From: Metarhizobium sp017305935
GTDB lineage: Bacteria > Pseudomonadota > Alphaproteobacteria > Rhizobiales > Rhizobiaceae
Direction of reading: 5' to 3'
Assembly: GCF_029601685.1 (NCBI RefSeq)
Contig: NZ_JARRIR010000008.1
Coordinates: forward strand, 1 to 64,000
Length of the DNA: 64,000 bases
A program made the translations under genes and the position numbers. The notes beneath the pieces are model-generated. The model had not been told where the DNA came from. It worked only from the letters and a program-made list of their open reading frames with translations, and searched no databases. Position 1 is the stretch's first letter, and every line of letters begins with the position of its first letter. Below, in pieces: positions 33,318-41,699 of the stretch.

Positions 33318-33544
33318 ATGTTCGTTATCATTTTGATATTCAACGAATTTTTTGAATAAACCCTGAAGGTGGTGCCGGGGTTTGGGAGCTGCAATTAGTG
33401 CGCTATCGTGATCGTCACGGGCGATCATAACCGCGCTCAGCGAGTTCACGTCATGCACGGCACCGAACTTCACCCTTTCCGCCTCACAATTCAAGCCCAC
33501 CGATTCGGCGGAGCCCTCGGGGCATCCACGAGCTGGCATTCCGG

Positions 33545-34174
33545 CTATCCAGTTGTCTTGCGATACCGCCCTTTCCTTGGTGATCCAAAATAGCAAATGA
33601 GACCTGCCGCCTTGAGTGCGGCGATGTCCCGTCGCGCGGTTTTCAGACTGACGTCCCAAACAGCCGCGATCTCCCTGGCGTCGCATCGACCCTCGACGAC
33701 TCGGCCCAGAAACCAGCGTTGTCGCTCATTGATCTCTGCCCGATCAGGGACATTTATAGGGTCACGTTCAGGGACACGTTTAGGGTCATATTCCCGCGCA
33801 CCCGTTTCTGAACGTCCGCCAGCGGCTTCGCCGGCCGCATAGGCTTCACGAGCTCTGGCGAGCGATATGCGATCCGCCGGGCCGGTCAACGGGATCGCCG
33901 CCGGGCCTTCGAGCAAGCCGAGAACGAAGGCCCTGATGACGGGCGACGAAACCACCAGGCGCAGGAAATACACCGTATCCGGCCCGTGCTGCGCTGAGAG
34001 CCAATGCTTCACGGTCCTCTCGCTTGCATCCGTTTGACGCATGAGCTGCTTGATCGCGCGGCGGCTGTCGCCATGCTCTTTGCGCAGCAGTTCCGCGATG
34101 GTTCGCGCGTAGATTTCACGCCCGCCGAGGACGCCTGTCCATTGGGGTAATTTCCTGCCCGTTTTCGGCAACAT
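33545..34174 (-). CDS. Winged-helix regulator beside recombinase
   Basis: 209 residues. The C-terminus is a DeoR/LexA-like winged helix: FLGRVVEGRCDAREIAAVWD then VSLKTARRDIAALKAAGLI. The middle holds a short repeat (DPKRVPERDPINVPDR). The N-terminus (IAELLRKEHGDSRRAIKQLM then DASERTVKHWLSAQHGPD) is a second HTH-like region, of a type found in alphaproteobacterial mobile elements. Divergent to the serine recombinase, so it is a plausible regulator of that operon. Confidence 0.65.
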   Translation of the reverse strand: MLPKTGRKLPQWTGVLGGREIYARTIAELLRKEHGDSRRAIKQLMRQTDASERTVKHWLSAQHGPDTVYFLRLVVSSPVIRAFVLGLLEGPAAIPLTGPADRISLARAREAYAAGEAAGGRSETGAREYDPKRVPERDPINVPDRAEINERQRWFLGRVVEGRCDAREIAAVWDVSLKTARRDIAALKAAGLICYFGSPRKGRYRKTTG

Positions 34175-34292
34175 CTTCCGTTTTCTCCGCAGTTAGACTG
34201 GTTTCATTGCGGAGTGGCGGCACAGGCCCGTCATGCGCTGCGGCGGTAGGTCGCCCGGACCGCCGCAGCCGATTTCAGGAGGGCGTCATGTG

Positions 34293-35861
34293 ATGAGCCG
34301 GAGAGTTTACGATGATGACCGGTCAGGGCAGCTTGAACGTCCACTTCGGGCTGCCGAATACGTCCGCATGTCGACGGATCATCAGAAGTATTCGACCGAA
34401 AACCAATCCGACGCGATCAAGCAATATGCTGAGGCGCGTGGAATCGAGATCGTGCGAACCTATGAAGACGCTGGAAAAAGCGGGTTAAAGATCGAGGGAC
34501 GCGACGCGCTCAGGCAACTCATCGAGGACGTGCAATCGGGCAGCACCGATTTCACTCTGGTTCTCGTTTATGATGTCAGCCGCTGGGGGCGCTTCCAGGA
34601 CGCCGACGAAAGCGCCTACTACGAGTATATTTGTCGGCGTGCCGGCATCGCCGTCGAATATTGTGCCGAGCAATTCGACAATGACGGCAGCCCGATCTCG
34701 ACCATCGTCAAGGGTGTCAAACGCGCGATGGCTGGCGAATACAGCCGCGAGCTTTCAACCAAGGTGTTCGCCGGCCAGGGCCGACTGATCGAGAAAGGCT
34801 ACCGCCAGGGCGGGCCTGCCGGCTTCGGCCTGCGTCGGACGCTGATTGACGAGCATGGCGTCATCAAGGGGCTTCTCGAACGGGGCGAGCACAAGAGCAT
34901 TCAGACAGATCGGGTGATCCTGACGCTGGGCCCTGCCGAAGAGGTCGATCTGGTCCGCTGCATCTACCGGGCTTTCGTCCATCAGGGATATAGCGAGCGG
35001 GAGATTGCGGACGATCTCAATCAACGCGGCGTTCCGACCGATCTTGGGCGTCCCTGGACCCGGGGCACGGTCCACCAGATTCTGATCAACGAGAAATATG
35101 TCGGCGACAACGTCTGGAATCGTCGCTCCTTCAAGCTCAAGAAGAAGCGCGTCGCCAATGAGCCCGAGATGTGGATCAGGGCGCAGGACGTGTTTCAGGC
35201 CGTCGTCGAGCGCGAGCTGTTCGAGGCGGCGAGAACCATCATCAACGCGCGCTCGTTTCGTTTGAGCGACGAGGAGATGCTGCGATCCCTGCACAAGCTC
35301 TACCAGCAAAAGGGCCTGCTGTCGGGCATCGTGATCGACGAATGCGACGGCCTCCCATCGAGCAGCGCCTATAGCTCTCGCTTTGGCAGTCTGCTGCGCG
35401 CCTATCGCCTCATCGGCTTTACGCCGGATCGCGACTATCGCTACGTTCAGGTCAATCGCGATCTGCGAAAGCTCCATCCCGAAATCCTGCGCCAGGTGCT
35501 CGACGGCTTGAAAGCCACGGGCAGCGATGCCTGGCAGGACCTCCAGACCGACCGGGTGATCGTCAACAACGAGTTCAGCCTCGGCGTGGTGGTGGCGCGA
35601 TGCGTCGAGGCGCCGACCGGACTTCTGCGCTGGCAGTTGCGCTTCGACACCTCGCTTGCCCCCGACATCACCATCGTGGTGCGCATGGACAGCGCCAATC
35701 GGGCGCCGCTCGATTACTATCTGTTCCCGCGGATCGACATGTTCTCCGAGAAGCTGCGCTTGGCGGAGGACAATGCCTTGGGGCTCGACGCCTACCGCTT
35801 CGACGATCTCGATCTTCTTTATGAAATCGCAAAGCCCGTTCCTCTCGCGGAGGCGATCTGA
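34293..35861 (+). CDS. Large serine recombinase
   Basis: 522 residues. N-terminal resolvase domain: Tyr-Val-Arg followed by the nucleophile S27 in VRMSTDHQKYS, Arg residues in DVSRWGRFQDAD (about 94-105), then a recombinase domain (GYSEREIADDLNQRGVPTD, TVHQILINEKYVGDNVWN) and a long C-terminal region. The usual Cys4 zinc ribbon is not obvious. Overlaps the ParB-like gene downstream (TGATG). It is complete and probably drives movement of this cassette, or its integration in radC. Confidence 0.9.
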   Translation: MSRRVYDDDRSGQLERPLRAAEYVRMSTDHQKYSTENQSDAIKQYAEARGIEIVRTYEDAGKSGLKIEGRDALRQLIEDVQSGSTDFTLVLVYDVSRWGRFQDADESAYYEYICRRAGIAVEYCAEQFDNDGSPISTIVKGVKRAMAGEYSRELSTKVFAGQGRLIEKGYRQGGPAGFGLRRTLIDEHGVIKGLLERGEHKSIQTDRVILTLGPAEEVDLVRCIYRAFVHQGYSEREIADDLNQRGVPTDLGRPWTRGTVHQILINEKYVGDNVWNRRSFKLKKKRVANEPEMWIRAQDVFQAVVERELFEAARTIINARSFRLSDEEMLRSLHKLYQQKGLLSGIVIDECDGLPSSSAYSSRFGSLLRAYRLIGFTPDRDYRYVQVNRDLRKLHPEILRQVLDGLKATGSDAWQDLQTDRVIVNNEFSLGVVVARCVEAPTGLLRWQLRFDTSLAPDITIVVRMDSANRAPLDYYLFPRIDMFSEKLRLAEDNALGLDAYRFDDLDLLYEIAKPVPLAEAI

Positions 35862-36763
35862 TGCCGGCCGTCCGTCCCAACCAGATCGAAATGATCCCCA
35901 TCTCGCGGATCACTGTCCTCAATCCCCGCGCCCGCAACAAGCGTCAGCATCGGGAGATCGTGAACAATATTGAGGCCATTGGTCTCAAGCGCCCGATCAC
36001 GGTAAGCCGCCGCGTCGGGGCCGGCGGTCCCCGATATGATCTGGTTTGCGGGGAAGGCCGGCTGGAGGCCTTCCAGATGCTGGGGCAGACCGAGATCCCG
36101 GCGGTGGTTATCGAGGCCAGCGAGAGCGAATGCCTCGTGATGAGCCTGGTTGAAAATATCGCGCGGCGCACCCCGCGTCCCATCGATCTGATGCGCGAGA
36201 TCGGCGCCCTTCGCTCGCGCGGCTATAGTGATGCAACCATCGGAGAAAAGATCGGCGTCGGGGCGTCCTGGGTCAACATGATCGGCTCGCTCCTCGAGCG
36301 CGGCGAGGAGCGGTTGGTTTCCGCGGTCGAAACGGGGCTCATTCCGATCACCCTGGCGATGGAAATCTCCAAGGCCGAGACGGAGGAGGCGCAGAATCTG
36401 CTCCTCGACGCCTACGAGACCGGCAAGCTCAGGGGCAAGCGGCTGGCCGCTGTTCGTCGCCTGCTCGAAATGCGGTTGCAGAGCCAGCGCAAGGGCGGAT
36501 TGCCGACCGGGCGCTTGGGGCGCAAAGCCAGTAGCCGGCGGATGACGGCGGCCGATCTCATGCAGGTCTACCAGCGCGAGGCGGAACGCCAGCGCCTGCT
36601 CGTCAAGAAATCGGATTTCACCCAGGTTCGTTTGTTGTTCGTGGTCGAGGCGCTGAAAGACCTGCTCGCCAATGACGGCTTCATCAATCTGCTGCGCGCC
36701 GAAGGGCTGGCGACCATGCCGCGGGCACTCAAGGCTCGCGTATCGGGGGACGATCATGGCTGA
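35861..36763 (+). CDS. ParB/RepB-like protein 1
   Basis: 300 residues. N-terminal ParB/Srx-like domain: IPISRITVLNPRARNKRQHR, LVCGEGRLEAFQMLG (the GEGR nucleotide-binding motif), SLVENIARR. A central HTH follows (GYSDATIGEKIGVGASWVN) and then a RepB C-terminal type helical domain. No ParA ATPase is nearby. Start overlaps the recombinase stop and its 3' end overlaps the next ParB-like gene, so three proteins are coupled. Probably DNA-binding accessory factors for recombination rather than partition (inference). Confidence 0.8.
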   Translation: MPAVRPNQIEMIPISRITVLNPRARNKRQHREIVNNIEAIGLKRPITVSRRVGAGGPRYDLVCGEGRLEAFQMLGQTEIPAVVIEASESECLVMSLVENIARRTPRPIDLMREIGALRSRGYSDATIGEKIGVGASWVNMIGSLLERGEERLVSAVETGLIPITLAMEISKAETEEAQNLLLDAYETGKLRGKRLAAVRRLLEMRLQSQRKGGLPTGRLGRKASSRRMTAADLMQVYQREAERQRLLVKKSDFTQVRLLFVVEALKDLLANDGFINLLRAEGLATMPRALKARVSGDDHG

Positions 36764-37691
36764 TGAACCGAAAGACCGGGCGGACGGCCATATTCATCTC
36801 GCTTTTGACCGAGACTTCCTGACGATCCCCTTGGCGGGAATCGTGCCGCTCAAGACGCTGCCGGACGGCGCCAGGGCGAGCCGCTCCTATGCGCAGGTTC
36901 TGAGCTCCATCAGGGCGATCGGCTTGATTGAAGCGCCCGTCGTGATGGCCGACACAAAGAATCCCGGAACCTGGTTTCTCCTCGATGGCCATCTTCGGCT
37001 GGAGGCGTTGAAGGAACTCGGCGTCGTCGAGGTCGAATGCCTGCTCGCTACCGATGACGACACCTATACTTACAACAAGCGCGTCAATCGCATACCGCCG
37101 ATCCAGGAACACCGGATGATCGCGCGTGCAATGGACCGGGGTGTGTCGTCGGCTGACATCGCCGCCGCCTTGAATCTTCAGGTCGAGTCGGTGCTGCGGC
37201 GTTTTCGGTTGCTGGAAGGGATCAGCCCCGAGGCGGCCGAGATGCTGAAGGACACGCCCTGTTCGATGAAGGTGTTCGACATTCTGCGCCAGATGACGTC
37301 GGTCAGGCAGATTGAAGCCGCCGACCTAATGATCGGTCAGAACAATTTCACCGTCATGTTTGCGCGTGCGTTGCGCGCGGCGACCTCTGAAAACCAGCTT
37401 GCCACTGCCCGCAAGGGAAAGGGCGGCGGCAAGCCGACGCCTTCAGGCCAGCAGATCGCCCGGATGGAGCGCGAATTGGCGGCGCTCCAGACCCAGGTGA
37501 AGTCGGTTGAGGAGACTTACGGTATCGACAATCTGCATCTGACCGTCGCGCGCGGATACATCGCCAAGCTGTTGGCGAACAATCGGGTGGTTCGTTGGTT
37601 AGCGACTCATCAGCAGGACTATCTCAGCGAGTTTCAGAAGATCGCCGAGATCGACACGCTCGGCCCGATCGCGGAAACGCCGAGCGCCTGA
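36756..37691 (+). CDS. ParB/RepB-like protein 2
   Basis: 311 residues from ATG 36756. The ParB-like core differs from protein 1: IPLAGIVPLKTLPDGARASR, FLLDGHLRLEALKELG (a DGHLR variant of the GxRR motif), then NRIPPIQEHRMIARAMDRGV and an HTH. Its C-terminal region (ELAALQTQVKSVEETYGIDN) is predicted coiled. The motif change suggests CTP binding may be lost or altered. Confidence 0.78.
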   Translation: MADEPKDRADGHIHLAFDRDFLTIPLAGIVPLKTLPDGARASRSYAQVLSSIRAIGLIEAPVVMADTKNPGTWFLLDGHLRLEALKELGVVEVECLLATDDDTYTYNKRVNRIPPIQEHRMIARAMDRGVSSADIAAALNLQVESVLRRFRLLEGISPEAAEMLKDTPCSMKVFDILRQMTSVRQIEAADLMIGQNNFTVMFARALRAATSENQLATARKGKGGGKPTPSGQQIARMERELAALQTQVKSVEETYGIDNLHLTVARGYIAKLLANNRVVRWLATHQQDYLSEFQKIAEIDTLGPIAETPSA

Positions 37692-37919
37692 GGCAGGTAT
37701 ATGGGGACCCGGACCCGATAAGCGCGGGGACCATGGGAGAAGCCGCACCGTGGGGCGGATCAATCATGGTGGTGGGAATGGCGGCGAACCCGCATGAGGC
37801 CCACTAGGTTGGCCGTCATATGGTCCAGCCGCATGAGGGGTGGTTTGCCTCGCATGAACTGAAGGTGGGCGGGCGCGTCGGAAGCGCCGACCGGCGCGTC
37901 CGCCATTTGTGCTGAGCGA

Positions 37920-38150
37920 TCAAGCACTATCCATGGCGCTTTGTTCAACTCGCTTTGGGGCGCGGCACTGCACACGATTCCTGTCGTCCCACGCCTCAAG
38001 CTCATCGACCCGGTAGAGGACCGCTTTGCCGATTTTTACGAACGATGGCCCGATCTTCATCGCACGCCAGTTCCGAAGGGTGCCAACGGAAACGCTGCCG
38101 CGATAGCGTTCGGCTACCTCTTCCGGCGTGAGAAATGTGGTCTCTGGCAT
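37920..38150 (-). CDS. Excisionase-type HTH protein
   Basis: 76 residues from MPETTFLTPEEVAERYRGSV, with a very strong RBS (GAAGGAGGG). VSVGTLRNWRAMKIGPSFVK followed by VLYRVDELEAWDD is the MerR-type winged helix of Xis proteins. Lies 0.5 kb left of a P4-type integrase with which it may work. Confidence 0.8.
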   Translation of the reverse strand: MPETTFLTPEEVAERYRGSVSVGTLRNWRAMKIGPSFVKIGKAVLYRVDELEAWDDRNRVQCRAPKRVEQSAMDSA

Positions 38151-38683
38151 AATCCCTCCTTCGGCAGAAGACCTGCCGTTGATGGTCGAGCGCGATGCGC
38201 ATTTCGGGATGTGTCGGTCATTCAGAGGCACCGGCACGCTGGCCGAGCTTTGATGGCGCACGCTCCTGCATAACCAAACATGAGCGCGCGGAAGTGGTCA
38301 GGGAAGTATCAATCGTCAGGCGTAGGGAACGCGGATAGTCGAGGATACAAATAGGCGGGAATAATTCGGGCCTATCCGAACGCCGCCGATTACCGCCGAT
38401 CCCCGCACATAAATAACTGAAATCATTATATAATTTTGTCACCATCTATCGCGGTCTATTGTCGTGTAAGCCTCGCAAATGACGGTATAGGTGACGGTAT
38501 GGCGAAACTTGTCACATTCGGAAATCACATATACCGTCAGGGGCAAGAGAGCTTCTGACGGTATATTTTTTGACCTTATTCCATTGAGAATAAAGGTGAA
38601 TTTACCGATCAGGAAGGCTGATTTTGGCCTGACGGTATAATTGGCTGCTCTCTGACGTTTTTGGACGGTCTTGGAGGGTCAAA
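38151..38683. other. Gap between xis-like gene and integrase
   Basis: No gene seen. The left half contains a (T)CGGCGG-rich stretch with AAATAGGCGGG at about 38350-38401 that resembles the conjugation promoters; the right half holds repeated TGACGGTAT boxes and is probably the integrase binding and attachment region. Confidence 0.45.
38480..38639. repeat. TGACGGTAT repeats upstream of integrase
   Basis: Direct copies at 38480, 38492, 38556 and 38630, one inverted copy (ATACCGTCA) at 38531, and another direct copy inside the integrase gene at 38749. Spacing is irregular. Arm-type binding sites for the adjacent integrase are the likely role. Confidence 0.6.
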
Positions 38684-39940
38684 ATGCTGACTGACGCGGG
38701 CATCAAAGCTCTGAAACCAAAGGATAAATTGTATAAGGTCGCTGACCGTGACGGTATGTATGTCGCGGTCAATCCCTCGGGGGCGGTCGTGTTTCGGTAT
38801 GACTACCGCCTCAATGGGCGGCGGGAAACGTTGACGCTGGGTCGATACGGTGCAGCCGGCCTATCTCTGGCGCGGGCGCGCGAGCAGTTGATCGATGCGC
38901 AGCGGGCTATCGCGGAAGGGCGGTCGCCCGCGCGCGAGAAGCAACGTGAGAAGCGCCGTATCAAGGAGGCAAAGAGCTTCGGCGAGTTCGGCGAACGCTG
39001 GTTGCAGGAGGCGCGGATGGCGGACAGCACCCGTGCGATGCGTCGCTCGATCTATGAGCGGGACATTCTGCCGACCTTTCGGAACCGGCTGCTGACGGAA
39101 ATCAGCTCCGACGATCTGCGCGCGATGTGTGCAAAGGTGAAGGGGCGTGGAGCACCGGCCACCGCCGTTCACGTCCGCGACATTGTGAAGCTCGTTTATG
39201 CCTTCGCAATCCTGCACGGGGAAAAGGTGGCAAATCCGGCCGATGAGGTCGGGCCTGCATCTATCGCAACCTTTGTTCCCAAAGACCGCTCACTATCGCC
39301 TGCTGAAATCCGGGTCATGTTGGGCCAGCTTGAGCATGTGCCAACGCTGCCGACAATCCGGCTCGGAATGAAGCTGTTCCTGCTCACCATGGTCAGAAAG
39401 AGCGAGTTGCAGGACGCGACTTGGGATGAGGTCGATTTCGAGAACGCAGTCTGGTCGATCCCGAAGGAGCGGATGAAGCGATCCAAAGCGCACAACGTCT
39501 ATCTCGCGCAGCAAGCAATCGACATTCTCATTGCGCTCAAGACCTGCGCCGGCAATTCCAAATATCTGCTGCCATCGCGCTACGATGCGGATGCTCCCAT
39601 GTCGAGGGCGACCTTCAACCGTATAACCACCGCTGTCGTGGCGCGGGCGAAGAAGGAGGGCTTGCCGCTCGAACCTTTCACTGTTCACGATCTGCGCCGA
39701 ACAGGCTCTACGCTCCTGAACGAGCTGGGCTTCAATAGTGACTGGATCGAAAAGTGTTTGGCACATGAGGATGGCCGCTCGTCCCGTGGCATCTACAACA
39801 AGGCGGAATACGAGCACCAGCGCCGCCATATGATGCAGGAATGGGCGAACCTTGTGGACGCTTGGGTGGCGGGCCAGAAATACGCGCCGACGCTGTATCC
39901 GCCGTCAATGGACCTGTTGGTGCCTGAACCTAGCGTTTGA
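38684..39940 (+). CDS. P4-type tyrosine integrase with DUF4102 arm domain
   Basis: 418 residues. N-terminal DUF4102 Arm domain (MLTDAGIKALKPKDKLYKVA then GLSLARAREQLIDAQRAIAE, about 1-90), core-binding domain about 95-190, catalytic domain about 205-390. Visible residues: Arg in LTMVRKSELQDATWDEV, FTVHDLRRTGSTLLNELG, and LAHED with the Tyr nucleophile in GIYNKAEY. Typical of ICE and genomic-island integrases that target tRNA genes; no tRNA lies at this end. TTG/ATG choice: ATG 38684 follows GGAGG. Confidence 0.92.
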   Translation: MLTDAGIKALKPKDKLYKVADRDGMYVAVNPSGAVVFRYDYRLNGRRETLTLGRYGAAGLSLARAREQLIDAQRAIAEGRSPAREKQREKRRIKEAKSFGEFGERWLQEARMADSTRAMRRSIYERDILPTFRNRLLTEISSDDLRAMCAKVKGRGAPATAVHVRDIVKLVYAFAILHGEKVANPADEVGPASIATFVPKDRSLSPAEIRVMLGQLEHVPTLPTIRLGMKLFLLTMVRKSELQDATWDEVDFENAVWSIPKERMKRSKAHNVYLAQQAIDILIALKTCAGNSKYLLPSRYDADAPMSRATFNRITTAVVARAKKEGLPLEPFTVHDLRRTGSTLLNELGFNSDWIEKCLAHEDGRSSRGIYNKAEYEHQRRHMMQEWANLVDAWVAGQKYAPTLYPPSMDLLVPEPSV

Positions 39941-40202
39941 CGGGCCGGAATTTCCTGAGCTTCACATCGGGCGACGGCGCGCGCCTGATAGCTTTCTCTC
40001 TGGAAGCTTGGCGACGTTCTTCAAGCCAAGCCTCCACTTCGGCGAGGTCCCAAACCACACACCGGGCCGTCAAATAGAACCGCTGGGGAAATTCGCCCCG
40101 TTGCTCCATGTCGTAGATTGTCGTGTCGGCAAGGGGAACGAGTTCCCGAAGCTGATGCCTGCGAATCGTCCGTTTACCCAGCGCGTATGTCGGATCACTC
40201 AT
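39930..40202 (-). CDS. AlpA-family regulator of the ICE
   Basis: 90 residues from MSDPTYALGKRTIRRHQLRE. LRELVPLADTTIYDMEQRGE then FPQRFYLTARCVVWDLAEVE is the AlpA signature. The tail is basic (RREKAIRRAP-like composition). Its 3' end overlaps the integrase stop by 11 bp, convergent. Likely controls excision or transfer genes. Confidence 0.85.
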   Translation of the reverse strand: MSDPTYALGKRTIRRHQLRELVPLADTTIYDMEQRGEFPQRFYLTARCVVWDLAEVEAWLEERRQASREKAIRRAPSPDVKLRKFRPVKR

Positions 40203-40346
40203 ATTCATAACCTCGCTTGCCATGTTCGACGGGATTCCGGGCAACTGGAGGTCCCCGAAACTATGCGAACCATGGAGTGAGGTCGCCGGCCTGTAGCGTG
40301 CCGCATTTGCGCCTATGCGCTGGCGGCACCCCTGCCGGGATGGGAT

Positions 40347-40569
40347 TCAGTTGGCGGCTCGCCGTGCCTTGGCGAAGCCGCGATCCGTGGCGATGAACCG
40401 CTCCAGCATGGGCACGATGAGCCTGACGGGATCGGCGACGGGCTGGCTGCTCTGGCGGGCCAGCACCTCGGCATAGGCGGCCAGATCGCGGTGGAGCGGC
40501 GCGGGCAGCTCCATGGTGATCTTCACGGGCTTGTCGTCGGGCAGCGGGCCGAGTTTCAGCTTTGGTCAT
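40347..40569 (-). pseudogene. DUF2274 gene with a frameshift
   Basis: Translating the minus strand gives a DUF2274 protein (KLKLGPLPDDKPVKITMELP and VRLIVPMLERFIATDRGFAK), the usual gene after trbI. The ATG at 40569 is followed by ACCAAAGCTG, where ACCAAGCTG would keep the frame: one extra A puts the start out of frame. Only weak internal starts remain (a GTG before KITMELP). Either a real mutation or a sequencing error in an A run. Confidence 0.7.
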
Positions 40570-40571
40570 GG

Positions 40572-41699
40572 TCAACCTCCTGCCGGCTCGAATACAAGGT
40601 CGCGGGTAACGATGATCCTGACCGGGAAGCCCGGCCGGATGGTCAGCGTGGGCGCGACCTGCAACTGACGCTGGACGATCTGCTGGCCCGCCTGATTGAC
40701 GGTATCCTGCGCCCCGTCTCGGATAGCCCGGATAAGCCGGTCCTCGTCGCTGGTGGCAAGTTCGGTTCCGACCGCGAGCAGCGTGGACAGCCCTGCGGCC
40801 TTCATCAGATCCCACCAATGATAATCGACGCCATCCTCAAGCCCGGCGTAGCCGCTGGCGTCCGCACCCGGCAGGCGCTCAAGGACGATGGAACGGCCGC
40901 CCGGCAGGATCAGGCGATTCCACACCAGCAGGACGCGGCGCTGGCCGAAGGTCACGCCGTCATCATACTGGCCGATGATGCGCGTTCCCTGCGGGATCAG
41001 GAGCAGGCTGCCGGTGGGGCTGTCATAGACATTCTCCGTCACCTGCGCGGTGATCTGGCCCGGCAGGTCCGAGCGGATGCCGGTGATGAGCGCGGCCGGG
41101 ATCACGGCTCCGGCTTGCAATATCCAGGGCGAGGCCGGTGGCGTCACCCGATCCGCCGCGACCGTCTGCCGGTCCACGGGTCCATTGAGGAAAGCCGTGT
41201 GCCGATCCTGCGTCGCGGGCTGTCCGCCGAGGCCGAGACTGGCAAGGCTGGGGATGGCCGTCCCTGCCGGCGCTCCCGTGCGCGGGCCGGATTGGAAGAA
41301 CACATTGCTCAAGCGCGCGGCTTCTTCCTCGGCGCGGCGGCGTTCTTCCTCTGGATCGACGGCGGGCGTCGCCATGACGGGCGGCACGACTGGTTGTCCC
41401 CGGTTCTGCGCGTCGAGGATCGGGCGGCCGAGGTCGCCCGGCAATGCCGGCCCGAGGACCGGCCCGCTATAGTCGCTCGGCAGGCCCGCCAGCCCATCGG
41501 CAGTTTGCCGGTTGTTGGTCGAATAGAGTTCTTCGCCTCCCGGCCCTGCGTCGCGGGTCTGGAGCGCGTAGATCAGCGCCCCGCCGATGCCGAGAAGCGC
41601 GACAGCGCCAACGCCGGCCAGCATCTTGCGGGACAGGCGGGTGACGCGGGGCGGTTCGGCGCGCAAGCGCATGGGGGTGGCGGTATCCGTATCGCTCAT
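40572..41699 (-). CDS. trbI: Conjugal transfer protein TrbI (VirB10-like)
   Basis: 375 residues. One N-terminal membrane helix (MLAGVGAVALLGIGGALIYA), a Pro-rich periplasmic stretch, then the conserved VirB10 beta-barrel domain with LQAGAVIPAALITGIRSDLP, LLIPQGTRIIGQYDDGVTFG and WWDLMKAAGLSTLLAVG. It spans the envelope as the core-complex scaffold of the type IV channel. Start overlaps the trbG stop. The longer open frame upstream is not coding. Confidence 0.95.
   Translation of the reverse strand: MSDTDTATPMRLRAEPPRVTRLSRKMLAGVGAVALLGIGGALIYALQTRDAGPGGEELYSTNNRQTADGLAGLPSDYSGPVLGPALPGDLGRPILDAQNRGQPVVPPVMATPAVDPEEERRRAEEEAARLSNVFFQSGPRTGAPAGTAIPSLASLGLGGQPATQDRHTAFLNGPVDRQTVAADRVTPPASPWILQAGAVIPAALITGIRSDLPGQITAQVTENVYDSPTGSLLLIPQGTRIIGQYDDGVTFGQRRVLLVWNRLILPGGRSIVLERLPGADASGYAGLEDGVDYHWWDLMKAAGLSTLLAVGTELATSDEDRLIRAIRDGAQDTVNQAGQQIVQRQLQVAPTLTIRPGFPVRIIVTRDLVFEPAGG

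Noticed and set aside
35861..37691. A plasmid repABC-type partition locus
   Set aside because: There is no ParA/RepA ATPase or RepC initiator, and the ParB-like genes are coupled to a serine recombinase instead.
38480..38640. CRISPR array
   Set aside because: The repeats are only about 9 bp, irregularly spaced and partly inverted, and there are no cas genes in the window.
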